Shown: in pieces, positions 15,675 through 24,679 of the stretch
How positions within the stretch are numbered: the stretch's first letter is position 1
Layout of the letters: every line of letters begins with the position of its first letter
Notes under the pieces: model-generated
Databases searched by the model: none
What the model was told of the DNA's origin: nothing
The model's input: only the letters and a program-made list of their open reading frames with translations
Made by a program: the position numbers and the translations under genes
Assembly (NCBI GenBank): GCA_002422605.1
Contig: DISW01000016.1
Location: forward strand, 1 to 64,000
Direction of reading: 5' to 3'
DNA: 64,000 nucleotides
Origin: Bacteriovoracaceae bacterium UBA6200
Lineage (GTDB): Bacteria > Bdellovibrionota > Bacteriovoracia > Bacteriovoracales > Bacteriovoracaceae

Positions 15675-17684
15675 ATGGATAAAGGTTTTTTAGGTAGTAA
15701 AATTTTAGGGCAATTACTTGCGATGATTTTTTTCATCTCCGGATGCTTGTCTTCAGATATACCAACTGCAACCAATGCCGCACAAACAGGTTCTATCGGT
15801 AACTCCACCAGCGGAAGCGGTGCCGGAGCTGGAGATTCCTCCATCGGTAAAGGAACGACTCTTCCTCCAACTGTCGAAATCCGCCATTTAATTGAACCCA
15901 ATCTTTCAACTGATACCTCTTATAATACTGGAACTGGTTATGCTGGAGGCGGAAGCTATGTCCGTAAGCTCACCATTCCTAAAAACTTTGCAGGCCGCCT
16001 TTATGTGGCCGGTATTAACATCGCTTCATTATCTAACCGTCACATCACTGTTCGTTTTAAATTTGGGATGAACCGTGAAGTGGTTTCAATTCCTGCTGTA
16101 GTTGCGAAAGCTCCGGGGATAACTCCTCAGACTGATATTTCAGTTCTTGTTCTGGATCTTCGTTCAGAGCCTTTTAGAAACATCCGTCTGCCTTATGATC
16201 TTTATGATTACAATGATTATGAATTAGATTCTAACGGAAAATTAGCTTCCGGTGTTTCACCTGTTCAGGATAACCGTGATACAGGTTTATATTGCCGTGG
16301 TCTTCGTGTTGAAGATGATCCGACCTTCCAGGGTGTAGGCGCTTGTGATGGTGTTCAATACAATCCAGATCAGCCGGCCGAGCAATGTCTCTATGCTTAT
16401 GCAAAAGTTCTTGATCAGGGACTTATTCAGGAATCAGGCACCTCTAAAGTGGCAATGACTCCTTCTTTCCCGCAAGTTAAAAGTGTGAGCGGTGGAAGTT
16501 ATTTAGAAGATTATATGAACTATAAACTTCAAAAGCCGCTTCCGGATACTATGCCTACGACTGTTCCTTTTATCGCCGGATCTTATGTTTTCAGCGTTTC
16601 TTCTTTATCTCCAAATTTTGATTCAACTAACATTACTTTTACCTATCCGACATCTATATGGGATCCAGTCACCATTCTGGGAACCCGTTACTACTATCGT
16701 GGCCCTTATCGTTTGATTAATAATAATGAATGGCAATTTAAGTTTCCTGAGCTGGATGGAGAGAAAAGACTTTTCCGTCAGGGCTCATGGGTCGATTATC
16801 CGTTGTATCTGACTCAGCCGCTACCGGATGATAACAGCAACAATCCTGTTCAAAATAGACTCTATTATAATTCTTATCTTTTCCCGCTTGCGACTAAGCT
16901 CGATCTTACGGCCGGTATTCCACACATGGCCTCTGATGAAGCAGATGGAGTTAGAATGGAACAAACCCTGGCCGTTTCAGGAAAGACTTTGTGGATGGAC
17001 GGTTCCAATGCTCGTGCTCAAAGTCAGAACTATGATTTGGAACACATTGGCTCTTGTAACGTCAGTGCGCTTTTAGAGATCACCGCTAAAGATGACAATG
17101 GAACTGAATATATTATCGCTAACTCTAATGAAGTGAAACTCCAGCTGGTTCGTCCAACTCAATATCGCACTGATGTGGGTAACGAAGTTCTTTATAATAA
17201 CTTTAAGAGCTGTTCAACCAATGCCGGTTGCGGTGGCAGCGAATGTTGTTTCAACAACCGCTGTTGGGATGAGACTTTGGTGTCTCAGTGTTTTGATTCA
17301 ACTACGACCCAAGGAAATCGCGTGATCGGCGAAAGCTGTACCAGTGATTTAGAATGTACCAGCTTATGTTGTAATACCAGCACTGGGATGTGTGCTCCTC
17401 ATAACAGTATCGTCTCTCCTCCTGTTCTTTGTAATAAACCAATCGGTGGTGCTTGTATCGCTAAAGAATGGTGTCAGAAGACAACAGTGACAAAATGTCT
17501 GATCGTTAAAACGGGTACTGACACTCTAGGAAACACAACATGTCGTCAGCACTGCTATAACGTGGAAGAGTTTGGTGACTGTAAAAATGGAACATGTGTT
17601 CCGCCAATTCAGGAAACCATCGCTCCATTTGATCCCAATGCTCCTGGCGCCTGTAATAACGCCGTGCCTGCGCCAAACTTTTAG
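15675..17684 (+). CDS. large cysteine-rich lipoprotein
   Basis: Function not recognised. The signal sequence ends in a lipobox (ISGC, C24), followed by a Ser/Gly/Thr-rich linker to about residue 60. A long beta-rich middle region has many Tyr and Asn. The last roughly 150 residues contain about 25 cysteines in knot-like clusters such as CGGSECCFNNRCW and CTSLCCNTSTGMC. These small disulfide-rich repeats resemble those of secreted surface or adhesion proteins. It probably sits on the outer membrane. Start chosen at the ATG with AGAGG ten bases upstream. It is a single gene; the next starts 54 bases on. Confidence 0.8.
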   Translation: MDKGFLGSKILGQLLAMIFFISGCLSSDIPTATNAAQTGSIGNSTSGSGAGAGDSSIGKGTTLPPTVEIRHLIEPNLSTDTSYNTGTGYAGGGSYVRKLTIPKNFAGRLYVAGINIASLSNRHITVRFKFGMNREVVSIPAVVAKAPGITPQTDISVLVLDLRSEPFRNIRLPYDLYDYNDYELDSNGKLASGVSPVQDNRDTGLYCRGLRVEDDPTFQGVGACDGVQYNPDQPAEQCLYAYAKVLDQGLIQESGTSKVAMTPSFPQVKSVSGGSYLEDYMNYKLQKPLPDTMPTTVPFIAGSYVFSVSSLSPNFDSTNITFTYPTSIWDPVTILGTRYYYRGPYRLINNNEWQFKFPELDGEKRLFRQGSWVDYPLYLTQPLPDDNSNNPVQNRLYYNSYLFPLATKLDLTAGIPHMASDEADGVRMEQTLAVSGKTLWMDGSNARAQSQNYDLEHIGSCNVSALLEITAKDDNGTEYIIANSNEVKLQLVRPTQYRTDVGNEVLYNNFKSCSTNAGCGGSECCFNNRCWDETLVSQCFDSTTTQGNRVIGESCTSDLECTSLCCNTSTGMCAPHNSIVSPPVLCNKPIGGACIAKEWCQKTTVTKCLIVKTGTDTLGNTTCRQHCYNVEEFGDCKNGTCVPPIQETIAPFDPNAPGACNNAVPAPNF

Positions 17685-17738
17685 TGATTGATCCACTCCT
17701 TTCTTCGAGGCATAATAGGAATCGAAAGAGGAGCCCCC

Positions 17739-18164
17739 ATGTCTTTACCTGAACTAAAGGATTGTATCCTTGACCATATAGCGATTGCTGTTAAAAGCAT
17801 TCCTGTTGCCAAAAAATTCTATCAGGATCTTGGATTAGAATTTTCCGATCAAGTTGAAGAAGTAAAAGATCAGAAGGTCTTCACGGCCTTTGCTCAAATT
17901 GATCAAAATGCTCATATTGAACTTCTGGAGCCGACTTCGGAAGAAAGCACCATTCATAAATTCATTGCAACCAAAGGTGAGGGTCTTCATCACCTGTGTT
18001 TCAAAGTTCCCGATGTCAGGGCGAAAACCCAGGAACTTACAGATAAGGGTTATAAATTTATTTATCCTGAACCACGAATCGGTGCGGGCGGATGCCTGGT
18101 GAATTTTCTTCATCCAAAATCAACCGGCGGGGTTCTCATTGAAATATCACAGAGGCCAGAATGA
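17739..18164 (+). CDS. mce: methylmalonyl-CoA epimerase
   Basis: Interconverts (R)- and (S)-methylmalonyl-CoA in the propionyl-CoA or branched-chain degradation route. It is a VOC-fold protein with metal ligands in LDHIAIAV (first His), GLHHLCFKV and the C-terminal GVLIEI glutamate, in the expected order. GAGGAG followed by five C precedes the ATG at 17739; the open frame continues to 17688 but the extra residues lack family character. No mutase is nearby. The stop overlaps the rhomboid gene start by four bases. Confidence 0.88.
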   Translation: MSLPELKDCILDHIAIAVKSIPVAKKFYQDLGLEFSDQVEEVKDQKVFTAFAQIDQNAHIELLEPTSEESTIHKFIATKGEGLHHLCFKVPDVRAKTQELTDKGYKFIYPEPRIGAGGCLVNFLHPKSTGGVLIEISQRPE

Positions 18165-18880
18165 GTCAGGTTCAATTTCAAGCACCACAACTCTCTAAGC
18201 TTAACAAAATAATCCTGATTACTTCGGCCGTTGGATTTCTAGCGACCGCCATCTTGAAGGCCATCGGTCTTTTCTCATTACCGAGCATCCTGGGTCTTTC
18301 CAGCAATGGGCTTTCCCAAGGGTTGGTCTTTCAACTTATCACTTATCCTTTTGTTGAAACTCAGATGATGAGCATGCTCTTTAATGGACTTATTCTATGG
18401 TTCATTGGTTCTGAGCTTGAGTCCCAGTGGGGGACAAAAATTTATCTGCGTTTTCTCCTCTTGGTGGTTTTAGGGGTAGGGCTGATTTTTAGCCTCGTGA
18501 ACCTGATCTTCTTCTTTGGTACATCCGTTCATTTTGCTTCGTTATATGGTTTGTCGGGAATAAATCTGGCCCTTTTAATTGCCTATTCCCTGATTTATCC
18601 GGATCGGCAAATGGCCTTTATGATGATTTTCCCAATGAAGGCACGAACCTTTTGCTGGATTTTAGTGGGAATTGAGGCCTATATGGCCATTTTCACTTCT
18701 CTAAAAACCTCCTGGGCCCACTTACTTGCTATGGGGATCAGTTTTTTGATCATTCATTTCCAGAATCGTCCTCTGATGAGAAAAGTCCTCCAATCCCAAT
18801 GGAGCTCCCGTCCGGCCAAGAAAAAACACCTTTATGTGGTCAAAGACGACGATCAAAACCCACCAAAATACTGGCAGTAA
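18161..18880 (+). CDS. rhomboid-family intramembrane serine protease
   Basis: A polytopic inner-membrane protein with about six hydrophobic segments. The catalytic GLSG serine (S132) sits at the start of one segment and the partner histidine (H187, in SWAHLLAMG) in the last one, the arrangement of active rhomboids such as GlpG. The C-terminal 30 residues form a basic cytoplasmic tail. It overlaps the epimerase gene by four bases. Substrates are unknown. The loop segment before the active site is less typical, but both catalytic residues are present. Confidence 0.8.
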   Translation: MSQVQFQAPQLSKLNKIILITSAVGFLATAILKAIGLFSLPSILGLSSNGLSQGLVFQLITYPFVETQMMSMLFNGLILWFIGSELESQWGTKIYLRFLLLVVLGVGLIFSLVNLIFFFGTSVHFASLYGLSGINLALLIAYSLIYPDRQMAFMMIFPMKARTFCWILVGIEAYMAIFTSLKTSWAHLLAMGISFLIIHFQNRPLMRKVLQSQWSSRPAKKKHLYVVKDDDQNPPKYWQ

Positions 18881-18900
18881 TTATTGCATCATGTTAATTC

Positions 18901-18929
18901 TTGCGTACTCTCTTGCTGAGTGGTACAAA
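18901..18929 (+). promoter_or_regulatory. sigma-70 promoter of the 58-residue gene
   Basis: TTGCGT at 18901-18906 and TACAAA at 18924-18929 are 17 bases apart, 25 bases upstream of the start codon. Confidence 0.45.
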
Positions 18930-18954
18930 GAGTTTCGTTTAAAAGTGAGGACTT

Positions 18955-19131
18955 ATGAAATTGAGATTAGCTCTTGAAGAAAAACTACTTGATGTTCGCG
19001 TTCGTGACCGTCTAATTGCTGAAGGCAAAATCACTAAAGAAGAAGTGCAAAAATATCTTAATAGTCTTGCTGATGAAGCGAACAATGCTGTTCCTCTTGA
19101 TCAAGAAGAAGCTAGCGGAAATCTTCAGTAA
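18955..19131 (+). CDS. 58-residue acidic helical protein
   Basis: Function not recognised. The product begins MKLRLALEEKLLDVRVRD and continues RLIAEGKITKEEVQKYLNSL, predicted to be two amphipathic helices with an acidic disordered tail ending in NLQ. A GTGAGGA ribosome site lies four bases before the ATG, a sigma-70-like promoter lies just upstream, and codon use looks like the neighbours, so this is a real gene. The pattern GKITKEEVxKYL resembles helical motifs of small regulatory or scaffold proteins. Its stop is one base from the stop of the convergent fliL-like gene. Confidence 0.75.
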   Translation: MKLRLALEEKLLDVRVRDRLIAEGKITKEEVQKYLNSLADEANNAVPLDQEEASGNLQ

Positions 19132-19132
19132 T

Positions 19133-19591
19133 TTACTGAACGACAAACACTGAAAAATAGATTTGCTTAACGACAGGTGAGTTACCAAGTTTGGAATTCA
19201 CCTGTTCTTTTATTCTGCTCTCAAAAAGAATTTTCCCTGTCACAGTATCCAGATCTTCCGGACCTGATTGAGAGGCGATTTCAATCACCGCATCCTTAAA
19301 TACATGTTCATTCGCTTTTATGATATCGAGCTGATCCTTAGAGAACGGTAGGACGTTCATTTCGATATTTAAGTAACGAAGTCGGGAACCTCTTGAATGT
19401 AAATTCACAGCAATCTTCGGAATCGCAACAGGACGAATGTCTAAGGACTCGAGGGCCTGGGATTTGAGGCCTTCTATTTCTGCCGCTTGATCAGTTGGTT
19501 CTGGCCCTAACAAATTATGGGAATAATAAACCAGACCTGCACCTGCGAGGACTATAACCAGATTAATAATGATGAGAATTTTTTGGGCCAT
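19133..19591 (-). CDS. FliL-like flagellar basal-body-associated protein
   Basis: A bitopic inner-membrane protein: a short cytoplasmic N-terminus, one transmembrane helix at about residues 5-25 (ILIIINLVIVLAGAGLVYY), then a periplasmic domain with the FliL pattern (PKIAVNL, RYLNIEMNV, VFKDAVIEI, SRIKEQVNSKL, VKQIYFSVFVVQ). The length of 152 residues fits. FliL binds motor stators and modulates torque. It is not in a flagellar operon here, so it may be a second copy. The start is at the second ATG; neither start has a clear ribosome site. Confidence 0.78.
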   Translation of the reverse strand: MAQKILIIINLVIVLAGAGLVYYSHNLLGPEPTDQAAEIEGLKSQALESLDIRPVAIPKIAVNLHSRGSRLRYLNIEMNVLPFSKDQLDIIKANEHVFKDAVIEIASQSGPEDLDTVTGKILFESRIKEQVNSKLGNSPVVKQIYFSVFVVQ

Positions 19592-19604
19592 GAATTGATG
19601 GTAA

Positions 19605-19634
19605 CACAAAAAAGGGGCGCATCAAGCGCCCCTT
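19605..19634 (-). terminator. intrinsic terminator of ald
   Basis: AAGGGGCGC at 19612-19620 and GCGCCCCTT at 19626-19634 form a nine-base-pair stem with a five-base loop. On the minus strand a run of T follows the stem, six bases after the ald stop. Confidence 0.88.
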
Positions 19635-19640
19635 CTGATT

Positions 19641-20747
19641 TTAATAACGGTATTCAGTATAAGGAAGGTTTAGATCTAAGGCGATTTGCTCATAAACCAG
19701 TTTCCCTTTATAGATATTTAGTCCTAAGGATAATGGTTTATCCTTCGCTAAAGCGCGTTCAATACCTTCTTTAGCGATCATACGGGCATATCTCAAGGTG
19801 ACGTTAGTCAGGGCAAAAGTAGAAGTTCTGGCCACAGCACCCGGCATGTTGGCGACACAGTAGTGAACCACACCATCCACAACGTAAGTAGGGTTTTGGT
19901 GAGTTGTCGGTTTACAGGTTTCGATGCAACCGCCTTGGTCTACAGCGATATCAACTACCACTGATCCCTTCTTCATTTTTGAGATCATATCTCGTGTGAC
20001 AAGTTTTGGGGCTTTAGCTCCTGGGACAAGAACCGCACCAATCACTAAATCAGATTGAAGGACAGCTTCTTCAATATTTTGTGAGTTTGAAAAAATCGTA
20101 TTCACTTTATTTTCAAAAAGCTGATCAAGTTCAGCCAGACGCTTCGTGGAAAGATCAACCAGAGTAACGTCAGCGCCTAAACCAACCGCCATTTGGGCCG
20201 CATTGGTTCCAGCTATACCACATCCAATAATAGTAACTTTCGCGCGTTTAACTCCTGGCACTCCACCGAGAAGTATACCTTGTCCGCCATTATTGATTTG
20301 TAGATAAGTCGCTCCAACCTGAACCGACATACGACCTGCTACTTCCGACATAGGAACCAGTAGGGGAAGGGAGCCATCTGCATTCTGAATAGTTTCGTAG
20401 GCGATACAAGTAGCACCTGATTTCATCAAACCTTCAGTAAGTTCTTTATCAGCGGCAAGATGAAGATAGGTGTAAAGAATGTGATGAGGTTTTAAAAGAG
20501 CAATCTCATTTGGCTGAGGCTCTTTAACTTTGATAATCATTTCGCCAGTTGCAAAAGCATCTTCAAGCGTCGAAACAATCTTAGCTCCTGCCTGAATATA
20601 TTCTTCATCAGTGATACCGATTCCGATACCAGCATTATGTTGTACAAAAACTTCATGTCCATCTTGAACCAATTGGCGAACTCCGCCAGGTACCAGGCCA
20701 ACACGATTTTCGTTATTTTTAATTTCTTTAGGCACTGCAATTTTCAT
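19641..20747 (-). CDS. ald: alanine dehydrogenase
   Basis: NAD-dependent interconversion of L-alanine and pyruvate plus ammonia. The catalytic and binding residues of the family are at the expected positions: R15, K75 (in IIKVKEP) and H96 (in YLHLA). The nucleotide-binding GCGIAG and the C-terminal VDIAVDQGG with its aspartate follow. At 368 residues the length is standard. GGGAG seven bases before the ATG at 20747 decides the start. It is downstream of, and probably co-transcribed with, the MBL-fold gene. It would allow growth on amino acids as carbon and nitrogen source. Confidence 0.96.
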   Translation of the reverse strand: MKIAVPKEIKNNENRVGLVPGGVRQLVQDGHEVFVQHNAGIGIGITDEEYIQAGAKIVSTLEDAFATGEMIIKVKEPQPNEIALLKPHHILYTYLHLAADKELTEGLMKSGATCIAYETIQNADGSLPLLVPMSEVAGRMSVQVGATYLQINNGGQGILLGGVPGVKRAKVTIIGCGIAGTNAAQMAVGLGADVTLVDLSTKRLAELDQLFENKVNTIFSNSQNIEEAVLQSDLVIGAVLVPGAKAPKLVTRDMISKMKKGSVVVDIAVDQGGCIETCKPTTHQNPTYVVDGVVHYCVANMPGAVARTSTFALTNVTLRYARMIAKEGIERALAKDKPLSLGLNIYKGKLVYEQIALDLNLPYTEYRY

Positions 20748-20787
20748 ACAAGGACTCCCTTTCATGAGACATATTCAAAATGTGCTA

Positions 20788-21597
20788 TTAAGAATAATAG
20801 AAGGATGCACCATCTGTCGCGGGGAAGGTATTATTTATCCCATGCTGCTTCAAGTTATCGATTAAATTTAAGTAATCCCATTCGTGACCTAGATGAGTTA
20901 GGACGGCAGTCTTAGGATTAATCATTTTTATGTACTGGATAGTTTTTTCAAAATGCAGATGAGTCTGATGAGGCTTGGGTCTTAAGCAGTCAATAATAAG
21001 AAGGTCTAGCTTCGATTGATTTAAGCCTGTGAGGACAGTTTCGGGGATAGACTCGCAGTCTACCAGGTAGGCCATCTTCCCATGACGAATGCCCGTGGTC
21101 TGGATATGGCCATGAGGAAGAAAAAAGAATTCAACTTCCTGATCAAGAATCTTACCTGGTCCTTCCTGAATCTCTTCCAGATCAAGGAGAGGAATACCTC
21201 CGCCTAAGATCGCCTTATCTTTAAAGAAGTTTTCACGATCAAAGATATAAGGAAACTTTCCTCTTAGGGACTGAGCGCAGTGGGGGTCTGTATAAACGGG
21301 AAGAGGACTTTCTCTCATGAAGCCAAAGGGACGCAGATCATCTACGCCATGAGTGTGATCAGCATGGTCATGAGTAATGAGAACTGCATCTAAGGAATTA
21401 ATTTTTGAGTTTAATAGTTGGGTACGAAGATCTGAAGAAGCATCGATTAATAATCTTTTTTTGTCAGGTAACTCAATCACTGCTGAAGTGCGGAACCTTT
21501 TATTTCTTATCTCGTTTGACTGGCAAACCTGGCAGTTACACCCTAAAATAGGAACTCCTGTACTGGTTCCACAACCCAATATCGTGATCTTGTTCAT
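20788..21597 (-). CDS. PhnP-like MBL-fold hydrolase
   Basis: A metallo-beta-lactamase-fold hydrolase. The N-terminus GCGTSTGVPILGCNCQVC, with its two structural-zinc cysteines, and the HDHADH metal motif are characteristic of the PhnP-like phosphodiesterase group. The later histidines (LPHGH, LTHLGHEW) complete the active site. PhnP itself acts on cyclic ribose phosphate, but no phosphonate genes are nearby, so the substrate is open. The start lies 14 bases from the divergent M16 gene and has no obvious ribosome site. Confidence 0.85.
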   Translation of the reverse strand: MNKITILGCGTSTGVPILGCNCQVCQSNEIRNKRFRTSAVIELPDKKRLLIDASSDLRTQLLNSKINSLDAVLITHDHADHTHGVDDLRPFGFMRESPLPVYTDPHCAQSLRGKFPYIFDRENFFKDKAILGGGIPLLDLEEIQEGPGKILDQEVEFFFLPHGHIQTTGIRHGKMAYLVDCESIPETVLTGLNQSKLDLLIIDCLRPKPHQTHLHFEKTIQYIKMINPKTAVLTHLGHEWDYLNLIDNLKQHGINNTFPATDGASFYYS

Positions 21598-21611
21598 CCG
21601 AGGATGGTACT

Positions 21612-22967
21612 ATGAAGTTTTTGTTTTCGCTACTTATGACCTCTCTACTTATTAATGGCTGCTCCTCTTTAAAAAAAGAGAAGACTCTTGCTGACAGTAT
21701 CAACTTGGATGTTGAAGAACTTAAGCTTGATAACGGCATGACAGCATTAATTGTTAACAACCCTAAGCTTCCGATTTTTTCACTCTATCTTTTTTATAAA
21801 GTTGGCGGAAAAAATGAAGTACCGGGAATTACCGGTGCTTCGCACTTTTTGGAACACATGATGTTCAAGGGTGCCAAGAAATTCGGTAAGAACACTTTGG
21901 ATTTCATTATTGAAGGAAGCGGCGGCTCAACTAATGCTTACACCACTAATGATCAGACTGTTTATTATGAAAATCTTCCTTCTAAAGAACTTAATCTCAT
22001 CCTGGATATTGAAGCCGATAGATTAGAGAATCTTTCTCTTGATGAAGATGACTTCAATAAAGAAAGAGCCGTGGTGCTGGAAGAAAGAAAAATGCGCTAC
22101 GAGAATTCTCCGCGTGGTCAGCTCTATCAGGAAATGATGGCAAACTTTTTTGAAGGAACTCCTTATGGCCGCTCGGTCATTGGAAATATTCCTGACTTAA
22201 AGTCAGTGACTCGTGAACAGATGCATGCTTATTTTAAAAAGTTTTATGCTCCTAATAATATGACTTTGGTTTTGGTCGGGGATGTTAATACTTCTGAGGC
22301 CAAGCGTTTAATTAAAGAGAAGTTCGGAAAAATCCCTGCCTCTCCGACAGTTGCTCAGGAACATGCTTCACTGACAGATGATCAATTTAAAGTGACTTTT
22401 AAAGAATCAAAAGTCGTTAAGAAAAAAGGCGAGTCACCAAGCCCGATTTTCATGATGGCCTATCCTACTTATAAAGTGGGGCATCCGAAAGGATACGCAC
22501 TGGATGTGTTATCCAGTATCTTAGGCTCAGGAAAAAGTTCTTCGCTTATCAATGAATATATTCTGGTTAACCGTCCAGCGGCGACTTCAATGTACGCGGC
22601 CCATCAGCAGTTGGAGAAGGCCGGACTGTTCTTCATTGGAGGAGAGTTAGTCAGAGGTATAAAAGTCGATGACTTCAGAAAAGATCTTCAGAAGAAACTT
22701 CTTGGTTACTGTGAAACTGAAATCACTGAAAAGAATATCCAAAAAGTGAAGAATAACTATCTGGTCGATTTATATAGTGGTCTTGATACCAACGCGGCCC
22801 TTGCGCAATTTTTGGGTGATCGCCAATTACTATTCGGAGATTGGAGATCTTATAAAAAGGAACTTGAGCAGTATGAGAAAGTTTCAGTAGCAGACGTTAA
22901 GGCCATGTGTCTTGAAACTTTCAATAAAGACAGTGTTTTTGTTTCTGTCTGGAATCAGCATAAGTAG
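21612..22967 (+). CDS. M16 peptidase, catalytic subunit, lipoprotein
   Basis: Zinc protease of the M16B (pitrilysin-like, processing-peptidase) family. The inverted zinc motif HFLEH is at residues 78-82, with the downstream glutamate region VVLEERKM. A lipobox (INGC, C17) places it at a membrane facing the periplasm. The 451-residue length is that of one processing-peptidase subunit. GAGGA precedes the ATG. The next gene, ten bases on, encodes the inactive partner, so a heterodimer is expected. The substrate is unknown; it may degrade or process envelope peptides. Confidence 0.92.
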   Translation: MKFLFSLLMTSLLINGCSSLKKEKTLADSINLDVEELKLDNGMTALIVNNPKLPIFSLYLFYKVGGKNEVPGITGASHFLEHMMFKGAKKFGKNTLDFIIEGSGGSTNAYTTNDQTVYYENLPSKELNLILDIEADRLENLSLDEDDFNKERAVVLEERKMRYENSPRGQLYQEMMANFFEGTPYGRSVIGNIPDLKSVTREQMHAYFKKFYAPNNMTLVLVGDVNTSEAKRLIKEKFGKIPASPTVAQEHASLTDDQFKVTFKESKVVKKKGESPSPIFMMAYPTYKVGHPKGYALDVLSSILGSGKSSSLINEYILVNRPAATSMYAAHQQLEKAGLFFIGGELVRGIKVDDFRKDLQKKLLGYCETEITEKNIQKVKNNYLVDLYSGLDTNAALAQFLGDRQLLFGDWRSYKKELEQYEKVSVADVKAMCLETFNKDSVFVSVWNQHK

Positions 22968-22976
22968 GAATAAACT

Positions 22977-24323
22977 ATGAAATATATTTTATCAGCACTC
23001 TTTATTATGAACACTGCTCTGGCGAGTGACTCTTTTCTCGATTCCGTCAACCGGATGAAATGGAAAGATATGGATGTTGTCTGGATTGAGGATGACAAGT
23101 TTCCAAAATTCACAGCTTCCATTTATTTCCAGGATGGGGCCATGAGTGATTCAATCTCAGGGGTGACTCAAACAACTTTTGATCAGCTTGCAGCGGGAAC
23201 CACGAAAGAAAATCAACGGGAGCTTTCAGAGTTCTTTGATTTCTACGGAGCAAGCCTTCGTCACTCAGTGACTCATGAATACTCAGTCTTTAGCGTTCAG
23301 GCCTTAGCAAAAGACATCGCTCCGGTTATGGGCAAGGTCTGTGAAATTTTTAAGGACGCCCAATTTCCTGCCAATGAATTAAACTCCCATATAAGCCGTG
23401 CTAAAAGTGGTCTTAAAAATTTAGTCACTTCACACGCAAGCCTTGCTGATCGGGTTTTTCGTCAGGTCTCTCTGTCAGGAACTCCTTATGCCATTCCTAC
23501 CGAAGGGACTCTTGAGAGTTTCGATAAAATGAATCCTGAACTTTTAAAGGAAAGACTTAAGCGTCTCAATAAAACCCGCAAAGTCCTTTACCTTGCAGGT
23601 CCTTCAGATGTTAAAGATATCCGAAAAGTCATTGAGAAGAATTGTGACTGGACCAACGAAATTAAAATGGTTCCGGTGGAGTTAACAAAACCAGAGCCAC
23701 AGTCTTCTATTTACTTAGTCGAAGTTCCGGGAGCGAACCAGGCCCAAATCAGAGTCGGTCGTTATTTAACTAATAATGAATTTCAAAATAAGCATGAGAT
23801 TTTCCAATTCATGTCCCGCTTCCTAGGCGGTGGTTTTACTTCTAAGCTGGTGCAGGAGCTGCGTGTAAAAAGAGGGCTAACTTATTCTGCCGGTGCTTAC
23901 GCTTCCATGCAACGGGATTACGGGCGCGCAGGAATTATGACTTTTTCCAAGAACGAAACCGCAGCTGAAGCTATTTCAATTATTCGTAATGTCTTAGGCC
24001 AAGTAAGTGTCGGACAATTTGAAGATAAAGAATTCGCCCATCAGAAAAGCCATCAGATCGGCGGTTACGCTTTTGCCTTTGAAGAAACTAATGCTCTTCT
24101 AGGTCAAATCATGCTTTATGATCATCAGAAAAGACCGCTTTCACAACTGGTTAATTTCCCTCAGGTGATTGAGAAAATCTCTAAGTCGGAACTTGCTTCT
24201 GCCAATATGGAAGTATTCTCTTGGGATCGCCAGACGATTGTGGTGGTAGGGGATAAGTCTTTAGTGAAGAGTCTCTCCAGGATTAGACCGGTGAGAGTGA
24301 TTAAGTATCAGGATTATCTTTAA
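22977..24323 (+). CDS. M16 peptidase homologue, non-catalytic subunit
   Basis: A 448-residue M16B protein with a signal peptide (cleavage near ALAS). The zinc site is lost: the position of HxxEH reads TTFDQL. It keeps the C-terminal substrate-binding motif RGLTYSAGAY and the glycine-rich stretch GGGFTSKL. This split between an active and an inactive chain matches mitochondrial processing peptidase and bacterial paired M16B proteases. It sits ten bases after the catalytic partner and is surely co-expressed. Confidence 0.9.
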   Translation: MKYILSALFIMNTALASDSFLDSVNRMKWKDMDVVWIEDDKFPKFTASIYFQDGAMSDSISGVTQTTFDQLAAGTTKENQRELSEFFDFYGASLRHSVTHEYSVFSVQALAKDIAPVMGKVCEIFKDAQFPANELNSHISRAKSGLKNLVTSHASLADRVFRQVSLSGTPYAIPTEGTLESFDKMNPELLKERLKRLNKTRKVLYLAGPSDVKDIRKVIEKNCDWTNEIKMVPVELTKPEPQSSIYLVEVPGANQAQIRVGRYLTNNEFQNKHEIFQFMSRFLGGGFTSKLVQELRVKRGLTYSAGAYASMQRDYGRAGIMTFSKNETAAEAISIIRNVLGQVSVGQFEDKEFAHQKSHQIGGYAFAFEETNALLGQIMLYDHQKRPLSQLVNFPQVIEKISKSELASANMEVFSWDRQTIVVVGDKSLVKSLSRIRPVRVIKYQDYL

Positions 24324-24331
24324 GAAAAAAA

Positions 24332-24679
24332 TTATTCCTGGGAGCTGGCGTTCATCTCAACGACGGCCCCGGGATAAATCACCAGGCGGGCAGACTTAAC
24401 CTGACCTTGAAGATAAGCACTGGAGCGAATAGATAGAAGGCCAGTGCATTCAACTTCACCTTCCACTGATCCAAAGAGTTCCATATCCTGGGCCTTGATT
24501 TTTCCCTTAACAATACTTCCGCGTTCGAGAACTAATTTCCCTGGACCGCGCATTTCAATATTGCCTTCAATGTAGGAATTGATAACGGTATCACCGGTTA
24601 AAATCAGGTCGCCGGTGAACTTAGATTCAGCGCCAAGAATGTTATAGTTAAAAACTTTGAAGTCTTGATCGTTAATCAC
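24332..24679 (-). CDS. bactofilin family protein
   Basis: A small cytoskeletal polymer-forming protein. The 115 residues are almost entirely the right-handed beta-helix domain, with repeated short strands such as GDTVINSYIEGNIEMRG, GKIKAQDMELFGSVEGEV and SAYLQGQVKSARLVIYPGAVV. Bactofilins scaffold cell-wall enzymes at the inner membrane in several bacteria. It is the last gene of a three-gene operon with a single-span membrane protein and an L,D-transpeptidase, overlapping the former by four bases. That context supports a role in local peptidoglycan modification. Confidence 0.9.
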   Translation of the reverse strand: MINDQDFKVFNYNILGAESKFTGDLILTGDTVINSYIEGNIEMRGPGKLVLERGSIVKGKIKAQDMELFGSVEGEVECTGLLSIRSSAYLQGQVKSARLVIYPGAVVEMNASSQE

